The notes beneath the pieces were generated by a model. It saw nothing but the letters and a program-made list of their open reading frames with translations. It had not been told where the DNA came from and did not search any database. The position numbers and the translations under genes are program-made. A stretch of 64,000 bases of DNA, taken from Haloarcula rara (GTDB lineage: Archaea > Halobacteriota > Halobacteria > Halobacteriales > Haloarculaceae). The first letter of the stretch is position 1. Each line of letters begins with the position of its first letter. The DNA is taken from positions 2,852,001 through 2,916,000 of the forward strand of contig NZ_CP119785.1 of assembly GCF_029338235.1 (NCBI RefSeq), read 5' to 3'. Positions 8,100 to 15,700 of this stretch are shown piece by piece.

Positions 8100-9774
8100 C
8101 GTCATCACCCCGGTGGCCGTTCAGCCGTTCACCGTCGCCCTCGTCAGCGTCCGAGGCGACGCTCGCCGGGACCTTCTCGTCTCGGTCGAGCAGCTTCTCG
8201 AAGACCGTCCGCTCGTGGTCTTTGACCTCGCGGTCGATATCGCGCTGTTTGTCGATGCGCTGCTCGTCGAGCTTCTCTTTGAGTTCGTCGAAGTGTTTCG
8301 CGTCGTCGACGTCCTCCTCGAAGCGAGCCATCGTGCCGTAAGCCGTCCGAAGATGGGCGGGCGCGGGGTTGACCGCAGCCACGCCGTCAACCGGCTCAAG
8401 CGCCCAGACGGCGAGACCGGCAACTGTGAGCACGGCCGTTGCCAGCGGCCAGACCGGTCCCGTGATTGTGCCCGACAGCAGCGCCCAGGCCGACAGACAG
8501 ACGCCCCCGCCGACGAGCGCGTACTGCATCGCGTGCTCGCGAGAGAGTTCGGGCAGGTTGACGCGCCAGCCCTCCGGCGAGTAGTGCAGTATCTCGTCGG
8601 CTTCGGGGTCGGTCAGGAACCACTCGTCGAACTGTCCCTGCATCGGGACTCGCGTGCGCAGCTCCTCGACGTTCTCGATTTTCGCGGCCTTCCCGAAGAC
8701 GCGGGCCAGGAACGGGAACAGGCCGGGTTTGACGACCTGGACGCTGCCGTCGGGCGTTCGGACTATCTTCTCCACCTGTGATTCCGCGTCGACGATATCC
8801 CACGCCTCATCGCCAGTCGGTGAGTCCGTGTACGACAGCGTGAGTCGCGTAAACAGCGCCTTCGAGACGTTCGTCTCGTAGGTCTCCAGCAGGATGATAG
8901 CGAAGACGCCGACAACGTACAGCGCCAGGATAATCGGCGCGTTGACCACGAGGTTCGCGACGCTCTCGTACAACACCAATGCGCCCAGGCCCGTTCCTAT
9001 CGACAGGACGATGAGCCACGGCGCGTAGCCGTACTGCGGGCCGATGCCGGCCGTCTCCAGCGCCCGCTTTATCGCCCACCCAGCGGCGAAGCCGCCGACG
9101 ATGATGATCAGCAGGAAGTCGGTGACGACCGACGCCAGGTAATCGCCCTGGCTGTTGATGTCGGCCGACTGCGTGGTCGCGATACTCTTGTGTGCGAACG
9201 TCCATCGCGCGTAGTCTTCGCCCTCGATCCACATCGTGACCTGCGTGGTCTCGTCGTTCTGGCGCAGCGGGATTTTGACCGTGGGCCGACCACGCTCGAA
9301 GGTCACCTCGTGGGTAGCAACAGAGACGTTCCGGGCGACCGGTTCCTCCGTGGTCGTGTTGCCCTGACGGACCGTCTTGGTGCCCTTCTCCCAGTACGCG
9401 ACTTTGACCTTGTGGTCGCGGTCCTCGAAGGTCCACGTCCGCAGGTAAATCGCGTTCCGGCCGATGGTCGTCCCCGGCGCGAGGTTCTTGCTCCCCTCGT
9501 CGCTGCCGGGTTCGGCGAACGGATTCGAGGCGGGCCAGTAGACTGCCCAGTAGGCGCGTTCTTTCCCCATCCGGACGCCATCCGGAGAGTTGGCCTGCCG
9601 GGCGCCGTTGCGCTGGAGCTCCTCCAGCGTCAGCTCGCCGTCGTCGCTGGCGTTGCTCGTGTTGTCCGCGGTCGGCGTCGCCGTCGGGGTCGGGCTCTGC
9701 TGGGCCCCGACGGTACCGACGAGCGGTGCCGCGACCAGCAGGAACACCGCCAGCAGCGCGATGAACGTTCGCAT
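8092..9774 (-). CDS. Large secreted/membrane protein of the assembly operon, 560 aa
   Basis: A clear signal peptide (MRTFIALLAVFLLVAAPLVG, cleavage near AQQ) is followed by a Thr/Pro linker, an ectodomain (about 50-215), three closely spaced membrane helices (about 220-325), a soluble domain, two more helices (about 430-480) and a charged coiled-coil-like tail (EELKEKLDEQ...). The ATG at 9774 is chosen because it begins the signal peptide. An outside domain linked to a long cytoplasmic tail fits a scaffold coupling surface proteins to the cytosolic ATPase. Family not recognised. Confidence 0.72.
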   Translation of the reverse strand: MRTFIALLAVFLLVAAPLVGTVGAQQSPTPTATPTADNTSNASDDGELTLEELQRNGARQANSPDGVRMGKERAYWAVYWPASNPFAEPGSDEGSKNLAPGTTIGRNAIYLRTWTFEDRDHKVKVAYWEKGTKTVRQGNTTTEEPVARNVSVATHEVTFERGRPTVKIPLRQNDETTQVTMWIEGEDYARWTFAHKSIATTQSADINSQGDYLASVVTDFLLIIIVGGFAAGWAIKRALETAGIGPQYGYAPWLIVLSIGTGLGALVLYESVANLVVNAPIILALYVVGVFAIILLETYETNVSKALFTRLTLSYTDSPTGDEAWDIVDAESQVEKIVRTPDGSVQVVKPGLFPFLARVFGKAAKIENVEELRTRVPMQGQFDEWFLTDPEADEILHYSPEGWRVNLPELSREHAMQYALVGGGVCLSAWALLSGTITGPVWPLATAVLTVAGLAVWALEPVDGVAAVNPAPAHLRTAYGTMARFEEDVDDAKHFDELKEKLDEQRIDKQRDIDREVKDHERTVFEKLLDRDEKVPASVASDADEGDGERLNGHRGDDDE

Positions 9775-9775
9775 C

Positions 9776-10099
9776 TTACTCGCGTTCCTCCTTCTCGACG
9801 ATCCAGTGGGCGCCGACGACGAACGCCGCAGCCGCCAGCACCGGCACCGGGTCCGAGACAACCGGGCCGCCGCCCATCGGCGACAGCAACAGCGCCACGG
9901 CGACACTGGCGACCGTGGCGACGGCCATCGTTCCCGAGACGAGGAACGACGCGGACCCGGTGTCCGAGCTCGTCGAAGAGCGGATGGTCGGGTCGTCGCC
10001 CTCGCCGAGCAGGCGCTCGATGGTCCAGTAGACCAGGATTGCGCCCAGCAGTAGCGCGCCGACCAGGCGGATGCCGGTCAGCGGGATGGCCTCAAGCAT
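9776..10099 (-). CDS. Small membrane protein, 107 aa
   Basis: One hydrophobic helix near the N-terminus (GIRLVGALLLGAILVYWTI), a polar 30-residue linker with a Ser/Thr run, then two more helices (VSGTMAVATVASVAVALLL and PVPVLAAAAFVVGAHWIV) and an acidic end. Overlaps the preceding gene by 8 bases and is followed one base later by the 560-aa gene. No family recognised; part of the membrane apparatus operon. Confidence 0.65.
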   Translation of the reverse strand: MLEAIPLTGIRLVGALLLGAILVYWTIERLLGEGDDPTIRSSTSSDTGSASFLVSGTMAVATVASVAVALLLSPMGGGPVVSDPVPVLAAAAFVVGAHWIVEKEERE

Positions 10100-10328
10100 C
10101 GCTGCCCTCCAGCTCCCGCGCCCGGTTGTCGACGTGCTTGAGCCCCACGAGCGGGCCGGTCACGGCGACCAGCGACGCCGCCGCGAGTATCGACGACCCC
10201 ATCGCGGTGGCGTAGCCGGCGAGCCAGCCGGCCGCGCCCATGCTCCCCAGGACCAGCGTGGTCTCGGGCAGTAGCTCGCGGTCAGCGAGCGTTCGGAGTG
10301 CTGGCGAGTCAGCCCGGTCACTCGACAC
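10092..10328 (-). CDS. Small membrane protein, 78 aa
   Basis: Begins MSSDRADSPALRTL and carries two closely packed hydrophobic helices (LVLGSMGAAGWLAGYATAMG, SILAAASLVAVTGPLVGL), ending in a charged tail. The start overlaps the upstream stop by 11 bases. Two-helix hairpin topology with charged ends; no family recognised. Confidence 0.62.
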   Translation of the reverse strand: MSSDRADSPALRTLADRELLPETTLVLGSMGAAGWLAGYATAMGSSILAAASLVAVTGPLVGLKHVDNRARELEGSDA

Positions 10329-10791
10329 GCTGGCTCACCTCCGCGGTCGCCGCGGTCGCCTGGTGGTCGTCGCTGGTGATAACCGCCCGCGTGTCTTCGC
10401 TGGCGCACTCGCCCGAACAGTAGAGGTGTTCGGTCGTCTGGCGCTGTGCGACGACCGACACCGGTCCGAGCGAGATGCGACGCGGCCGGCCACTCATGCG
10501 GACGAGGACAGCCTCGTCGGCCGTGTCTCGGCTGGAGTGTACCCGGACGTGTGCGCCGCAGTGTTCGCAGGTGCCCTCCTCGTCGGGCGTGGCGTTGTCG
10601 TGGGCCAGCGCGGCGCCGATGAGGGCGACGAAACCGCCACCGACGAGTCCTGCAATCGGGTCCGCTCCGGACAGCAGCCACTCACCGGCGCTGGTGGCCA
10701 CGATGCCGATGCCCAGGACCGCCAGGCCAACACCGAGCCAGCCGCCGACCGAGAGGTCAGACAGCCGTGCGTCGTCGACGCTAAGAGCCAA
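10318..10791 (-). CDS. Membrane protein with C-terminal zinc-binding domain, ~157 aa
   Basis: Two N-terminal hydrophobic helices (VGLAVLGIGIVATSAGEWLL, IAGLVGGGFVALIGAAL) are followed by a soluble domain with CEHCGAH and, about 50 residues later, CSGEC, a split treble-clef or ribbon-like zinc site. The start is uncertain: TTG at 10791 overlaps the upstream stop region by 11 bases, while TTG at 10830 would add 13 residues. A zinc domain on the cytoplasmic side of a membrane hairpin could recruit nucleic acid or a partner. Confidence 0.6.
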   Translation of the reverse strand: MALSVDDARLSDLSVGGWLGVGLAVLGIGIVATSAGEWLLSGADPIAGLVGGGFVALIGAALAHDNATPDEEGTCEHCGAHVRVHSSRDTADEAVLVRMSGRPRRISLGPVSVVAQRQTTEHLYCSGECASEDTRAVITSDDHQATAATAEVSQRVE

Positions 10792-11185
10792 TGCTGTCCA
10801 CCCCCTGGGCGATGAACACGATACCGACAATCGCCAGCGCGATGCCGATGTACTGGTCGCCAGTGATGACGATGCCGCCAGAGATGCCGAGCCAGCCGAG
10901 GCCGATGGTGCCGAGGTTGCTCACCGTGAACGGGTGCGCGACGACGAACTCGAACACCATGCTCGTGATGTCGGCGAGCTGCAGGAGTCCGGTCGCGCCG
11001 GCCGTGAACGCGCCCAGCACGATGGCGAACGTCCAGCGACCGGTCCGGGCCGCGGCCCGGCCGATGTCGTCGCCCGTGCGTCTGTAGGCGACGAAGAACC
11101 GAGCCAGCAGGATAAGCCCGCCGACGAACATCGCCAGCAGCAGGCCGCCGATGATATCCAGCGGCCCGAGGTTCGTCAGTGGCAT
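10781..11185 (-). CDS. Multi-pass membrane protein, 134 aa
   Basis: Three or four hydrophobic helices (residues ~10-32, 50-75, 90-108, 110-128) with short loops; a basic loop after the first helix (YRRTGDDIGRAAARTGR) suggests a cytoplasmic side. Translationally coupled to the 31-residue frame upstream. No family recognised. Confidence 0.65.
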   Translation of the reverse strand: MPLTNLGPLDIIGGLLLAMFVGGLILLARFFVAYRRTGDDIGRAAARTGRWTFAIVLGAFTAGATGLLQLADITSMVFEFVVAHPFTVSNLGTIGLGWLGISGGIVITGDQYIGIALAIVGIVFIAQGVDSIGS

Positions 11186-11271
11186 CGTGCCACCCCCCGG
11201 GTGCGGGTGGTATTACGCGCTCGACGTGAGCGGTGTCGGTGCGTCTCTCGATGCGTCTCTTGGTGTGTCAT
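11176..11271 (-). CDS. Candidate His/Arg-rich micropeptide, 31 aa
   Basis: The ATG overlaps the TGA of the 93-aa gene (ATGA, 11268-11271) and the TGA overlaps the start of the 134-aa gene, so it fills the 82-base gap exactly. It encodes an imperfect ETHR repeat followed by an arginine-rich stretch, giving a very basic peptide in a strongly acidic proteome. It could instead be a spacer read by chance. Confidence 0.35.
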   Translation of the reverse strand: MTHQETHRETHRHRSRRARNTTRTRGVARCH

Positions 11272-11549
11272 CTGTTTTCGCTCCAGTTTTTGATGCGGCC
11301 GTACATCCGGTACAGCAGGACTGCGACGTAGACGATGGCACCAGCCACGAGGAGTTGCGTGCCGAGGCTCTCGTAGCCGAACTCCGGGAGGATGGTCGAG
11401 GCCATCGTCGCGATGGCAGGGAACCACAGTCCCGATGTGTCGATGATAATCGTCCAGAGGTCGAGCGGGAGATAGCCGATACTCCCGAGTGCGCTGCCGA
11501 TGACCGCGACGGCCGTGTACGGACTCTGCAGTAGTTCTTGTGCGTCCAT
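11268..11549 (-). CDS. Small membrane protein, 93 aa
   Basis: Starts MDAQELLQSPYTAVAVIG. Two long hydrophobic spans (residues ~12-30 and 60-82) flank a mildly hydrophobic loop; the C-terminus is basic (RMYGRIKNWSENR). One base separates it from the upstream gene. Resembles an assembly-apparatus subunit by context only. Confidence 0.62.
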   Translation of the reverse strand: MDAQELLQSPYTAVAVIGSALGSIGYLPLDLWTIIIDTSGLWFPAIATMASTILPEFGYESLGTQLLVAGAIVYVAVLLYRMYGRIKNWSENR

Positions 11550-11550
11550 G

Positions 11551-12000
11551 CTATCTCAGCCCCAGGAGGTCGACCAGGGAGGAGCCGAGCGGCAGCTCCC
11601 CAATCACAGCGATAAGCAGGCGATACGTGGCGTACAGCAACAGCGCAGTCAGCGCGGCGCCGATGGGTGGCCCCAGCGGGCCAGCAGCCATGACAGTCGT
11701 CGCGACGGCGTTCGTAAACACGCGTCCAGCGCCCAGAATCGGCGTCGTAACCGTCTGGAGCGAAGTGACCAACAGGATTGCCGAGCCTCGGAAGTAGCCC
11801 GCAACGGTATCGAACACCAGCAGTATCGAGCTCACGAGATACTCGCCGAATCCGAGTGCGGTCGCGACGAGATACGTCGAGATGAACCCGAAAATGAACC
11901 GTCGGGGGTTCCGGGCGAACTCCGTCAGTGTATCGACGAATCGGACCAGTGGCGCCAGTCGCCGAACTACTTCTGTCGCCGAGAGGTCGTCATCTGACAC
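11551..12000 (-). CDS. Multi-pass membrane protein, 149 aa
   Basis: A short cytoplasmic-type N-terminus (MSDDDLSATEVVRRL) and a basic segment (ARNPRR) precede three or four hydrophobic helices. Residues 75-130 are rich in small residues (GAALTALLLYATYRLL). It overlaps the upstream 114-aa gene by 11 bases. No family recognised. Confidence 0.63.
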   Translation of the reverse strand: MSDDDLSATEVVRRLAPLVRFVDTLTEFARNPRRFIFGFISTYLVATALGFGEYLVSSILLVFDTVAGYFRGSAILLVTSLQTVTTPILGAGRVFTNAVATTVMAAGPLGPPIGAALTALLLYATYRLLIAVIGELPLGSSLVDLLGLR

Positions 12001-12334
12001 GGCTGACCACCTGCGCTATCGAGTACGTCGTCGCGAGCACGATGGCTATCGCCACGAAATAGCCGAACGGGCCAGCCGACGTGACGAAGCCTATCGCTCC
12101 GGTCCATGAGGCCTGGATTATGCTCGGGAGTGCGCCGTAGACGACCGCTATCAGGTCGCCGTAGTAGTTCCCGAGGAAGCTCAGGAACATAATCGGGATA
12201 TCGGCCAGCGAGAGGAGCACGTCGACGGCGCCCTGGAAGTACGCCAGTACCGAGGCGCCAATTAGCACACTCCAGAGGCGACCCCAGCGGACGCGAACGC
12301 CGTTCTCTCCGACAAAATCGCCAGCCTCGACCAT
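11990..12334 (-). CDS. Multi-pass membrane protein, 114 aa
   Basis: Three hydrophobic helices (WSVLIGASVLAYFQGAVDVLL, IPIMFLSFLGNYYGDLIAVVYGAL, GPFGYFVAIAIVLATTYSI). One base downstream of the preceding stop and overlapping the next gene. Its size and loop pattern resemble its neighbours at 11551 and 12336, so the three may be diverged relatives; this is a visual impression only. Confidence 0.62.
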   Translation of the reverse strand: MVEAGDFVGENGVRVRWGRLWSVLIGASVLAYFQGAVDVLLSLADIPIMFLSFLGNYYGDLIAVVYGALPSIIQASWTGAIGFVTSAGPFGYFVAIAIVLATTYSIAQVVSRVR

Positions 12335-12335
12335 C

Positions 12336-12791
12336 CTACTCCTCCTCCTCTTCGGGGCCGGTGAAGCCGGGCGTCGGGATGTCGAACGGGATGCCGGGCA
12401 CGAAGTTGCCGGTGCTGTCCTCGCTCACGTACGCCGTGACGAGCCACAGCGCCAGCAACACGGCGCCGACGCCGAGCGCAAACGTGAACGGCCCGATGTT
12501 GAACGCACCGTCTGGACCGATAGAGAGCGCTGTCGCCAGTGCGCCGAACTCGATTATCTGGCCGGCGCCGCCGAAGATAGCACCCACGAGGTCGCCGCCA
12601 GCGTTCGCGAGCGCTGACAGCGGGATGATAATCACGTCAGCAACCGTGATTATGCCCGATGCGATTGCGGAGCCGATAGCGAGGAACACTGCGCCGAAGC
12701 CCTGGATGATGATGCTGGCGAGATTGTCAGCTTCGGCTGCCCGGTCGAACAGATCGCTGACGCGTCCGCCACCTGCTCCAGAGGCAGACAT
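12336..12791 (-). CDS. Multi-pass membrane protein with acidic tail, 151 aa
   Basis: The ATG at 12791 (MSASGAGGGRVSDLF) is chosen because it follows the upstream stop (12793) by one base. Three to four hydrophobic helices rich in Gly/Ala/Ile occupy residues 25-125. The tail is proline-rich and ends in EEEEE. It is immediately downstream of the secreted spike-like protein, the arrangement seen for membrane protein/spike pairs in pleomorphic haloviruses, though in those the order is usually reversed. Confidence 0.66.
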   Translation of the reverse strand: MSASGAGGGRVSDLFDRAAEADNLASIIIQGFGAVFLAIGSAIASGIITVADVIIIPLSALANAGGDLVGAIFGGAGQIIEFGALATALSIGPDGAFNIGPFTFALGVGAVLLALWLVTAYVSEDSTGNFVPGIPFDIPTPGFTGPEEEEE

Positions 12792-12792
12792 G

Positions 12793-14250
12793 CTATCCGC
12801 TCCCGAAGATGCGTCGGAGTCCCAGGCCGCCGACGATGGCCGCGCCAGCGCCAGCGATCCAGCTGAGGATGCCGCTGCCACCGGAGCCGCCGGTCGGCCC
12901 GAACGCGCCGCCAGTCGCCTGGAGCGCACTCACTTCGTCGTCCTTCAGCGAGACGACCATGTGGACGCGGTAGGTCTCGCCCGACGCGGCAACGCCGATG
13001 GTCGCGGTCTCGTTGACCGAGCCCAGTTCGCTCTTCCAGCTCGTGTAGTCGTCATCGCTCAGGTTGCCGAAGCCTTCGTCACTGTCGACGTTGGTGGCGA
13101 CCTCCGCGGTCGCGTAGCGGTCCTCGACGAATCCCTGCTCGTACTCGACGGTCAGGTCGCCGTGGCTCAGGTCGATAGCCGACGGGACCGAGAGGTCGGC
13201 GTACAGGTCGAGTTCGCTCGGGTAGGAGCGGTCGCTGTCGCCGAACTCGGTCTGGTAGTCGCCCTCGTCGGTGAGGTCGCTGAAGCGGTACTCGACGTCG
13301 TAGACGCGCAGGTCGTTGATGGTCGCGTCATCGTACATCGGCCCGAGCGAGTCGATGCTCGTGAGGTCAGCGACGCCGCCCTCGTAGTAGTTCGTGACCG
13401 TCGTGTCCTCGCCGTCGCGCTGAATCTCGCCGAGGTCGCGCTCGCTCTTGCCGTCCAGGTCGAGCCCGGCGATGGTGACTTCGGCGTCAGCGTCCGACGT
13501 GACCACTTCGACGTGGGCGATTTCGTCGAGGTCGCCGGAGCCTTCGAGGTCGTCGACCTTGCTCTGGAAGACGTAGCCGTCGCCGGTGCTGTTGGCGATG
13601 GTCGTCTCGCCGTCGGCGTCGGCGCTCTCGGATATGTTGGCGCTGCGGTAGTCGCCGTCCTCATCGACGGCGCGAATCTCGACCTCGCTATCGGCCGAGA
13701 GTTCGTCGACGTTGACGACCGCCATCATGACCCGCTTGTTGGGGTCGCTGTCGATGTCGATGTCGTCGCTGATGTTGGCCGTCGCAGACTCGCCGGAGGC
13801 CGCAGTAGCGTCGATGTTGACGCGCTCGATGCCGTTACTGTCGGCCTGCGACACGTCGACGCTGGAATCTGTGTCCGATTCAGTCGTCCAGTCGCTTGAG
13901 TTGGCCCACGTTGCCGAGTTGCCGCTCTCGTCGGCCGTTCGCGGGAACTGGTCGTAGGCGTCTGCGTCTATCTGGTCGAAGCGCACACCGACCGGCGTAT
14001 CCTGTGAGTCGTTGACCGTCGCCGGGAGTTCGGCGATGTTGCCGTCGTCGTCGTAGTACTGCAGCGAGCTGTTCATCTCGCTGCGGTCGTGTTCAGCGAC
14101 GGTGAGCTCGTCCTCGTGGATTGTCGGGTCGGGTGTCTTGTCGTTCTCGAAGTCCAGGTCTGGGCCGCTTGCCGACTGGGCGGCGACGAGCCCGGACGTG
14201 CCGGTAACTACTGTCAGGGTCAGGAAAACCGCGAGTATCGCTTTTCTCAT
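12793..14250 (-). CDS. Secreted surface (spike-like) protein with C-terminal anchor, 485 aa
   Basis: A classic signal peptide (MRKAILAVFLTLTVVTGTSG, cleavage near AAQS) is followed by a ~420-residue, very acidic, beta-rich ectodomain with several NxS/T sequons. A GPTGGSGGSG linker then leads to one C-terminal membrane helix and a short basic end. This layout is that of haloarchaeal pleomorphic-virus spikes and of S-layer-type surface proteins. It is first among the large genes of the operon, behind two tiny coupled frames. No sequence family could be confirmed. Confidence 0.75.
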   Translation of the reverse strand: MRKAILAVFLTLTVVTGTSGLVAAQSASGPDLDFENDKTPDPTIHEDELTVAEHDRSEMNSSLQYYDDDGNIAELPATVNDSQDTPVGVRFDQIDADAYDQFPRTADESGNSATWANSSDWTTESDTDSSVDVSQADSNGIERVNIDATAASGESATANISDDIDIDSDPNKRVMMAVVNVDELSADSEVEIRAVDEDGDYRSANISESADADGETTIANSTGDGYVFQSKVDDLEGSGDLDEIAHVEVVTSDADAEVTIAGLDLDGKSERDLGEIQRDGEDTTVTNYYEGGVADLTSIDSLGPMYDDATINDLRVYDVEYRFSDLTDEGDYQTEFGDSDRSYPSELDLYADLSVPSAIDLSHGDLTVEYEQGFVEDRYATAEVATNVDSDEGFGNLSDDDYTSWKSELGSVNETATIGVAASGETYRVHMVVSLKDDEVSALQATGGAFGPTGGSGGSGILSWIAGAGAAIVGGLGLRRIFGSG

Positions 14251-14315
14251 TCGTTGTGGTGGCGGTTTCGGGCGCCAGCCGTGGTCGTCGTCGATGCCTG
14301 CGGGAGAGACTGCAT
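14247..14315 (-). CDS. Candidate 22-aa leader peptide
   Basis: A short frame exactly bridging two genes: its ATG overlaps the TAA of the 58-aa gene (TAATG) and its TGA overlaps the ATG of the spike-like gene (ATGA). The product is Thr/His-rich. It could be a translational coupler rather than a functional peptide. Confidence 0.3.
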   Translation of the reverse strand: MQSLPQASTTTTAGARNRHHNE

Positions 14316-14491
14316 TACAGCCCTCCCGCCAGGAGCGAGGCGCCGATGTCTCGGGACGCGCCGGCCGCGTCTCGGCGATGCCGAGCGCGTCGCTCCTCGC
14401 TCAGGTCTCGGTAGTCGATTCGCCAGTTCGGAGGGTTAGGTTCGCCCGCGCCCTCTTGTGGTTCAGTGCCGCGTTCGTGGTCGTGGTCCAT
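14315..14491 (-). CDS. Small charged protein at operon head, 58 aa
   Basis: Starts MDHDHERGTEPQEG and continues with an arginine-rich middle (YRDLSEERRARHRRDAAG). No membrane segment or cysteine. It is the first frame after a plausible promoter (TTTTTA at 14545-14553, reverse strand) and is coupled to the following frame through TAATG. It may be a regulator or simply the first cistron of the apparatus operon. Confidence 0.5.
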   Translation of the reverse strand: MDHDHERGTEPQEGAGEPNPPNWRIDYRDLSEERRARHRRDAAGASRDIGASLLAGGL

Positions 14492-14638
14492 GGGTAGGGG
14501 TACGACCCGCGGGTTCGCCGCGGGCTATTCGCGCGACCACGGTGTCCGGTAAAAAGGCGCGTCTGAGTGCACTCGCGTGTCACCGCAGGTGCCACGTAAG
14601 TTACGTTTAAGTGCCAAGCCGTGGCCCTCCGCGTGACG
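14492..14638. promoter_or_regulatory. Divergent promoter region
   Basis: On the reverse strand CCTTTTTACC (14545-14554) sits about 60 bases before the ATG at 14491, with a CCCGCGG/CCGCGGG hairpin (14508-14526) in the leader. On the forward strand TTACGTTTAAG (14601-14611) precedes the ATG at 14639 by about 30 bases, suggesting a leaderless transcript. Confidence 0.45.
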
Positions 14639-14896
14639 ATGCAAAAGCTACAGAATCGGGATGGGTCCGGCGTCGTGACGATTCCCAAAGACGACCTCGA
14701 ACGCGATGGGCTCCTCGATGACGATGGCGAGCCCTCGGAGCACCATCTGACCGTCGACCGACTCGGCGAGCGGGCCTACGTGGTCCGTGTCTGTGACGGT
14801 GACGTCCCCGAGCTGGCTGAGTGTGAGGTCGTTCGGCGATTGGCCGCCGAGCGTATTCTCGACGAGGACGTGTTTGGTGAGCGGCGAGGTGAATGA
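14639..14896 (+). CDS. AbrB/SpoVT-like small protein, 85 aa
   Basis: Begins MQKLQNRDGSGVVTIPKDDLERDGLL, a pattern matching the swapped-hairpin AbrB/MazE DNA-binding fold (strand, VTIPKD, loop, strand). The C-terminal half is acidic. It is divergent from the membrane-protein operon and could regulate it. A GTG at 14621 would add six residues, but ATG 14639 fits the TATA spacing better. Confidence 0.6.
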   Translation: MQKLQNRDGSGVVTIPKDDLERDGLLDDDGEPSEHHLTVDRLGERAYVVRVCDGDVPELAECEVVRRLAAERILDEDVFGERRGE

Positions 14897-14973
14897 TGCC
14901 GGATATCGAGCACAGCCGCGAGTGTCGGAACTGCGGCGCGGAGATCTAACAGTACGAGCGGTGGCACGAGTGA
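14896..14973 (+). pseudogene. Broken mini zinc-finger frame
   Basis: Overlaps the previous stop (TGATG) and reads MPDIEHSRECRNCGAEI, then an in-frame TAA at 14947, then QYERWHE and stop. The CxxC followed by a stop looks like a small zinc finger truncated by a nonsense change. It is also possible that only the 17-residue product is made. Confidence 0.3.
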
Positions 14974-15042
14974 GGGTACATCCCGTGGGGTGTGTCGTGA
15001 GCGGCACTATATTTATTCAGCATCCATGACTACCCTGATTCA

Positions 15043-15147
15043 ATGTTTCAGTCGGCCTATAACGGCATTCCATGGTGGACAGAGCCAGTCTTGATGATTA
15101 TGGGTTTCATCGTGTTTGTAGCCGTTGTCTGGGGAATCTTTCGATAA
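15043..15147 (+). CDS. Single-pass micro-membrane protein, 34 aa
   Basis: Encodes MFQSAYNGIPWWTEPVL followed by one strong membrane helix (MIMGFIVFVAVVWGIF) and a terminal Arg. A TATA box (TATATTTAT, 15007-15015) lies about 30 bases upstream, giving a leaderless start. Monocistronic. Small membrane peptides of this type can be toxins, superinfection factors or subunits of larger complexes; nothing distinguishes these here. Confidence 0.55.
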   Translation: MFQSAYNGIPWWTEPVLMIMGFIVFVAVVWGIFR

Positions 15148-15194
15148 TCGGGGTGTCTGCTAACGTCGTAGCTCTTGAGGAACGGGAAATGAGG

Positions 15195-15446
15195 TTACCG
15201 TATCTCAACCTTCTGTCGAACGTCAATCTCCAGCGATAGCGCCCGGTCCAGGGCGTCGGCCAGCTCGCGCTGCTGGCCACGGGTGAGGTCGTCCCGGCTC
15301 AGAAAGTCCTCCAGCACACCCGCGAGTCGGGCCATATCGTCACAGGCGAGCGCTACGGCATCGCTTCGGTTCCGGTCGTAGAGGTCGGCGGCGCCCTGGA
15401 TAGCGTCGAGGCGGTATTCGTTCCCCTCGTCGAAGCGAATTCTCAT
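15195..15446 (-). CDS. Conserved haloarchaeal small helical protein, 83 aa
   Basis: The sequence MRIRFDEGNEYRLDAIQGAADLYDRNRSDAVALACDD... resembles a family of small proteins abundant on haloarchaeal plasmids and proviruses: a short strand, then a ribbon-helix-helix-like DLYDRNRSDAV stretch, then helical. The ATG at 15446 is chosen as the family-like start; an upstream start would add eight or more residues. Possibly DNA-binding. Confidence 0.6.
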   Translation of the reverse strand: MRIRFDEGNEYRLDAIQGAADLYDRNRSDAVALACDDMARLAGVLEDFLSRDDLTRGQQRELADALDRALSLEIDVRQKVEIR

Positions 15447-15700
15447 CGATTTTGGCCGGTCACGTCCCATGCTCGTGAACACGAGCGCGATATCCTAGAT
15501 TTTTGCGGTGACTGAAACGGCGATTGCTTATATACTCACTCCGAATCAGGTAGGTTGTCGGCCGTGAACGAGCAGGCGCGACCGTCGCGACCGGGTGCTG
15601 GTGAACACGGCGAGCGACCGTTCGTGTTCATATTCGGGATTCGGCTGAAATCGAGACGCGACCCCTGGGAGATAACAATTGTAGAAGGGCAGTCGAGTTG

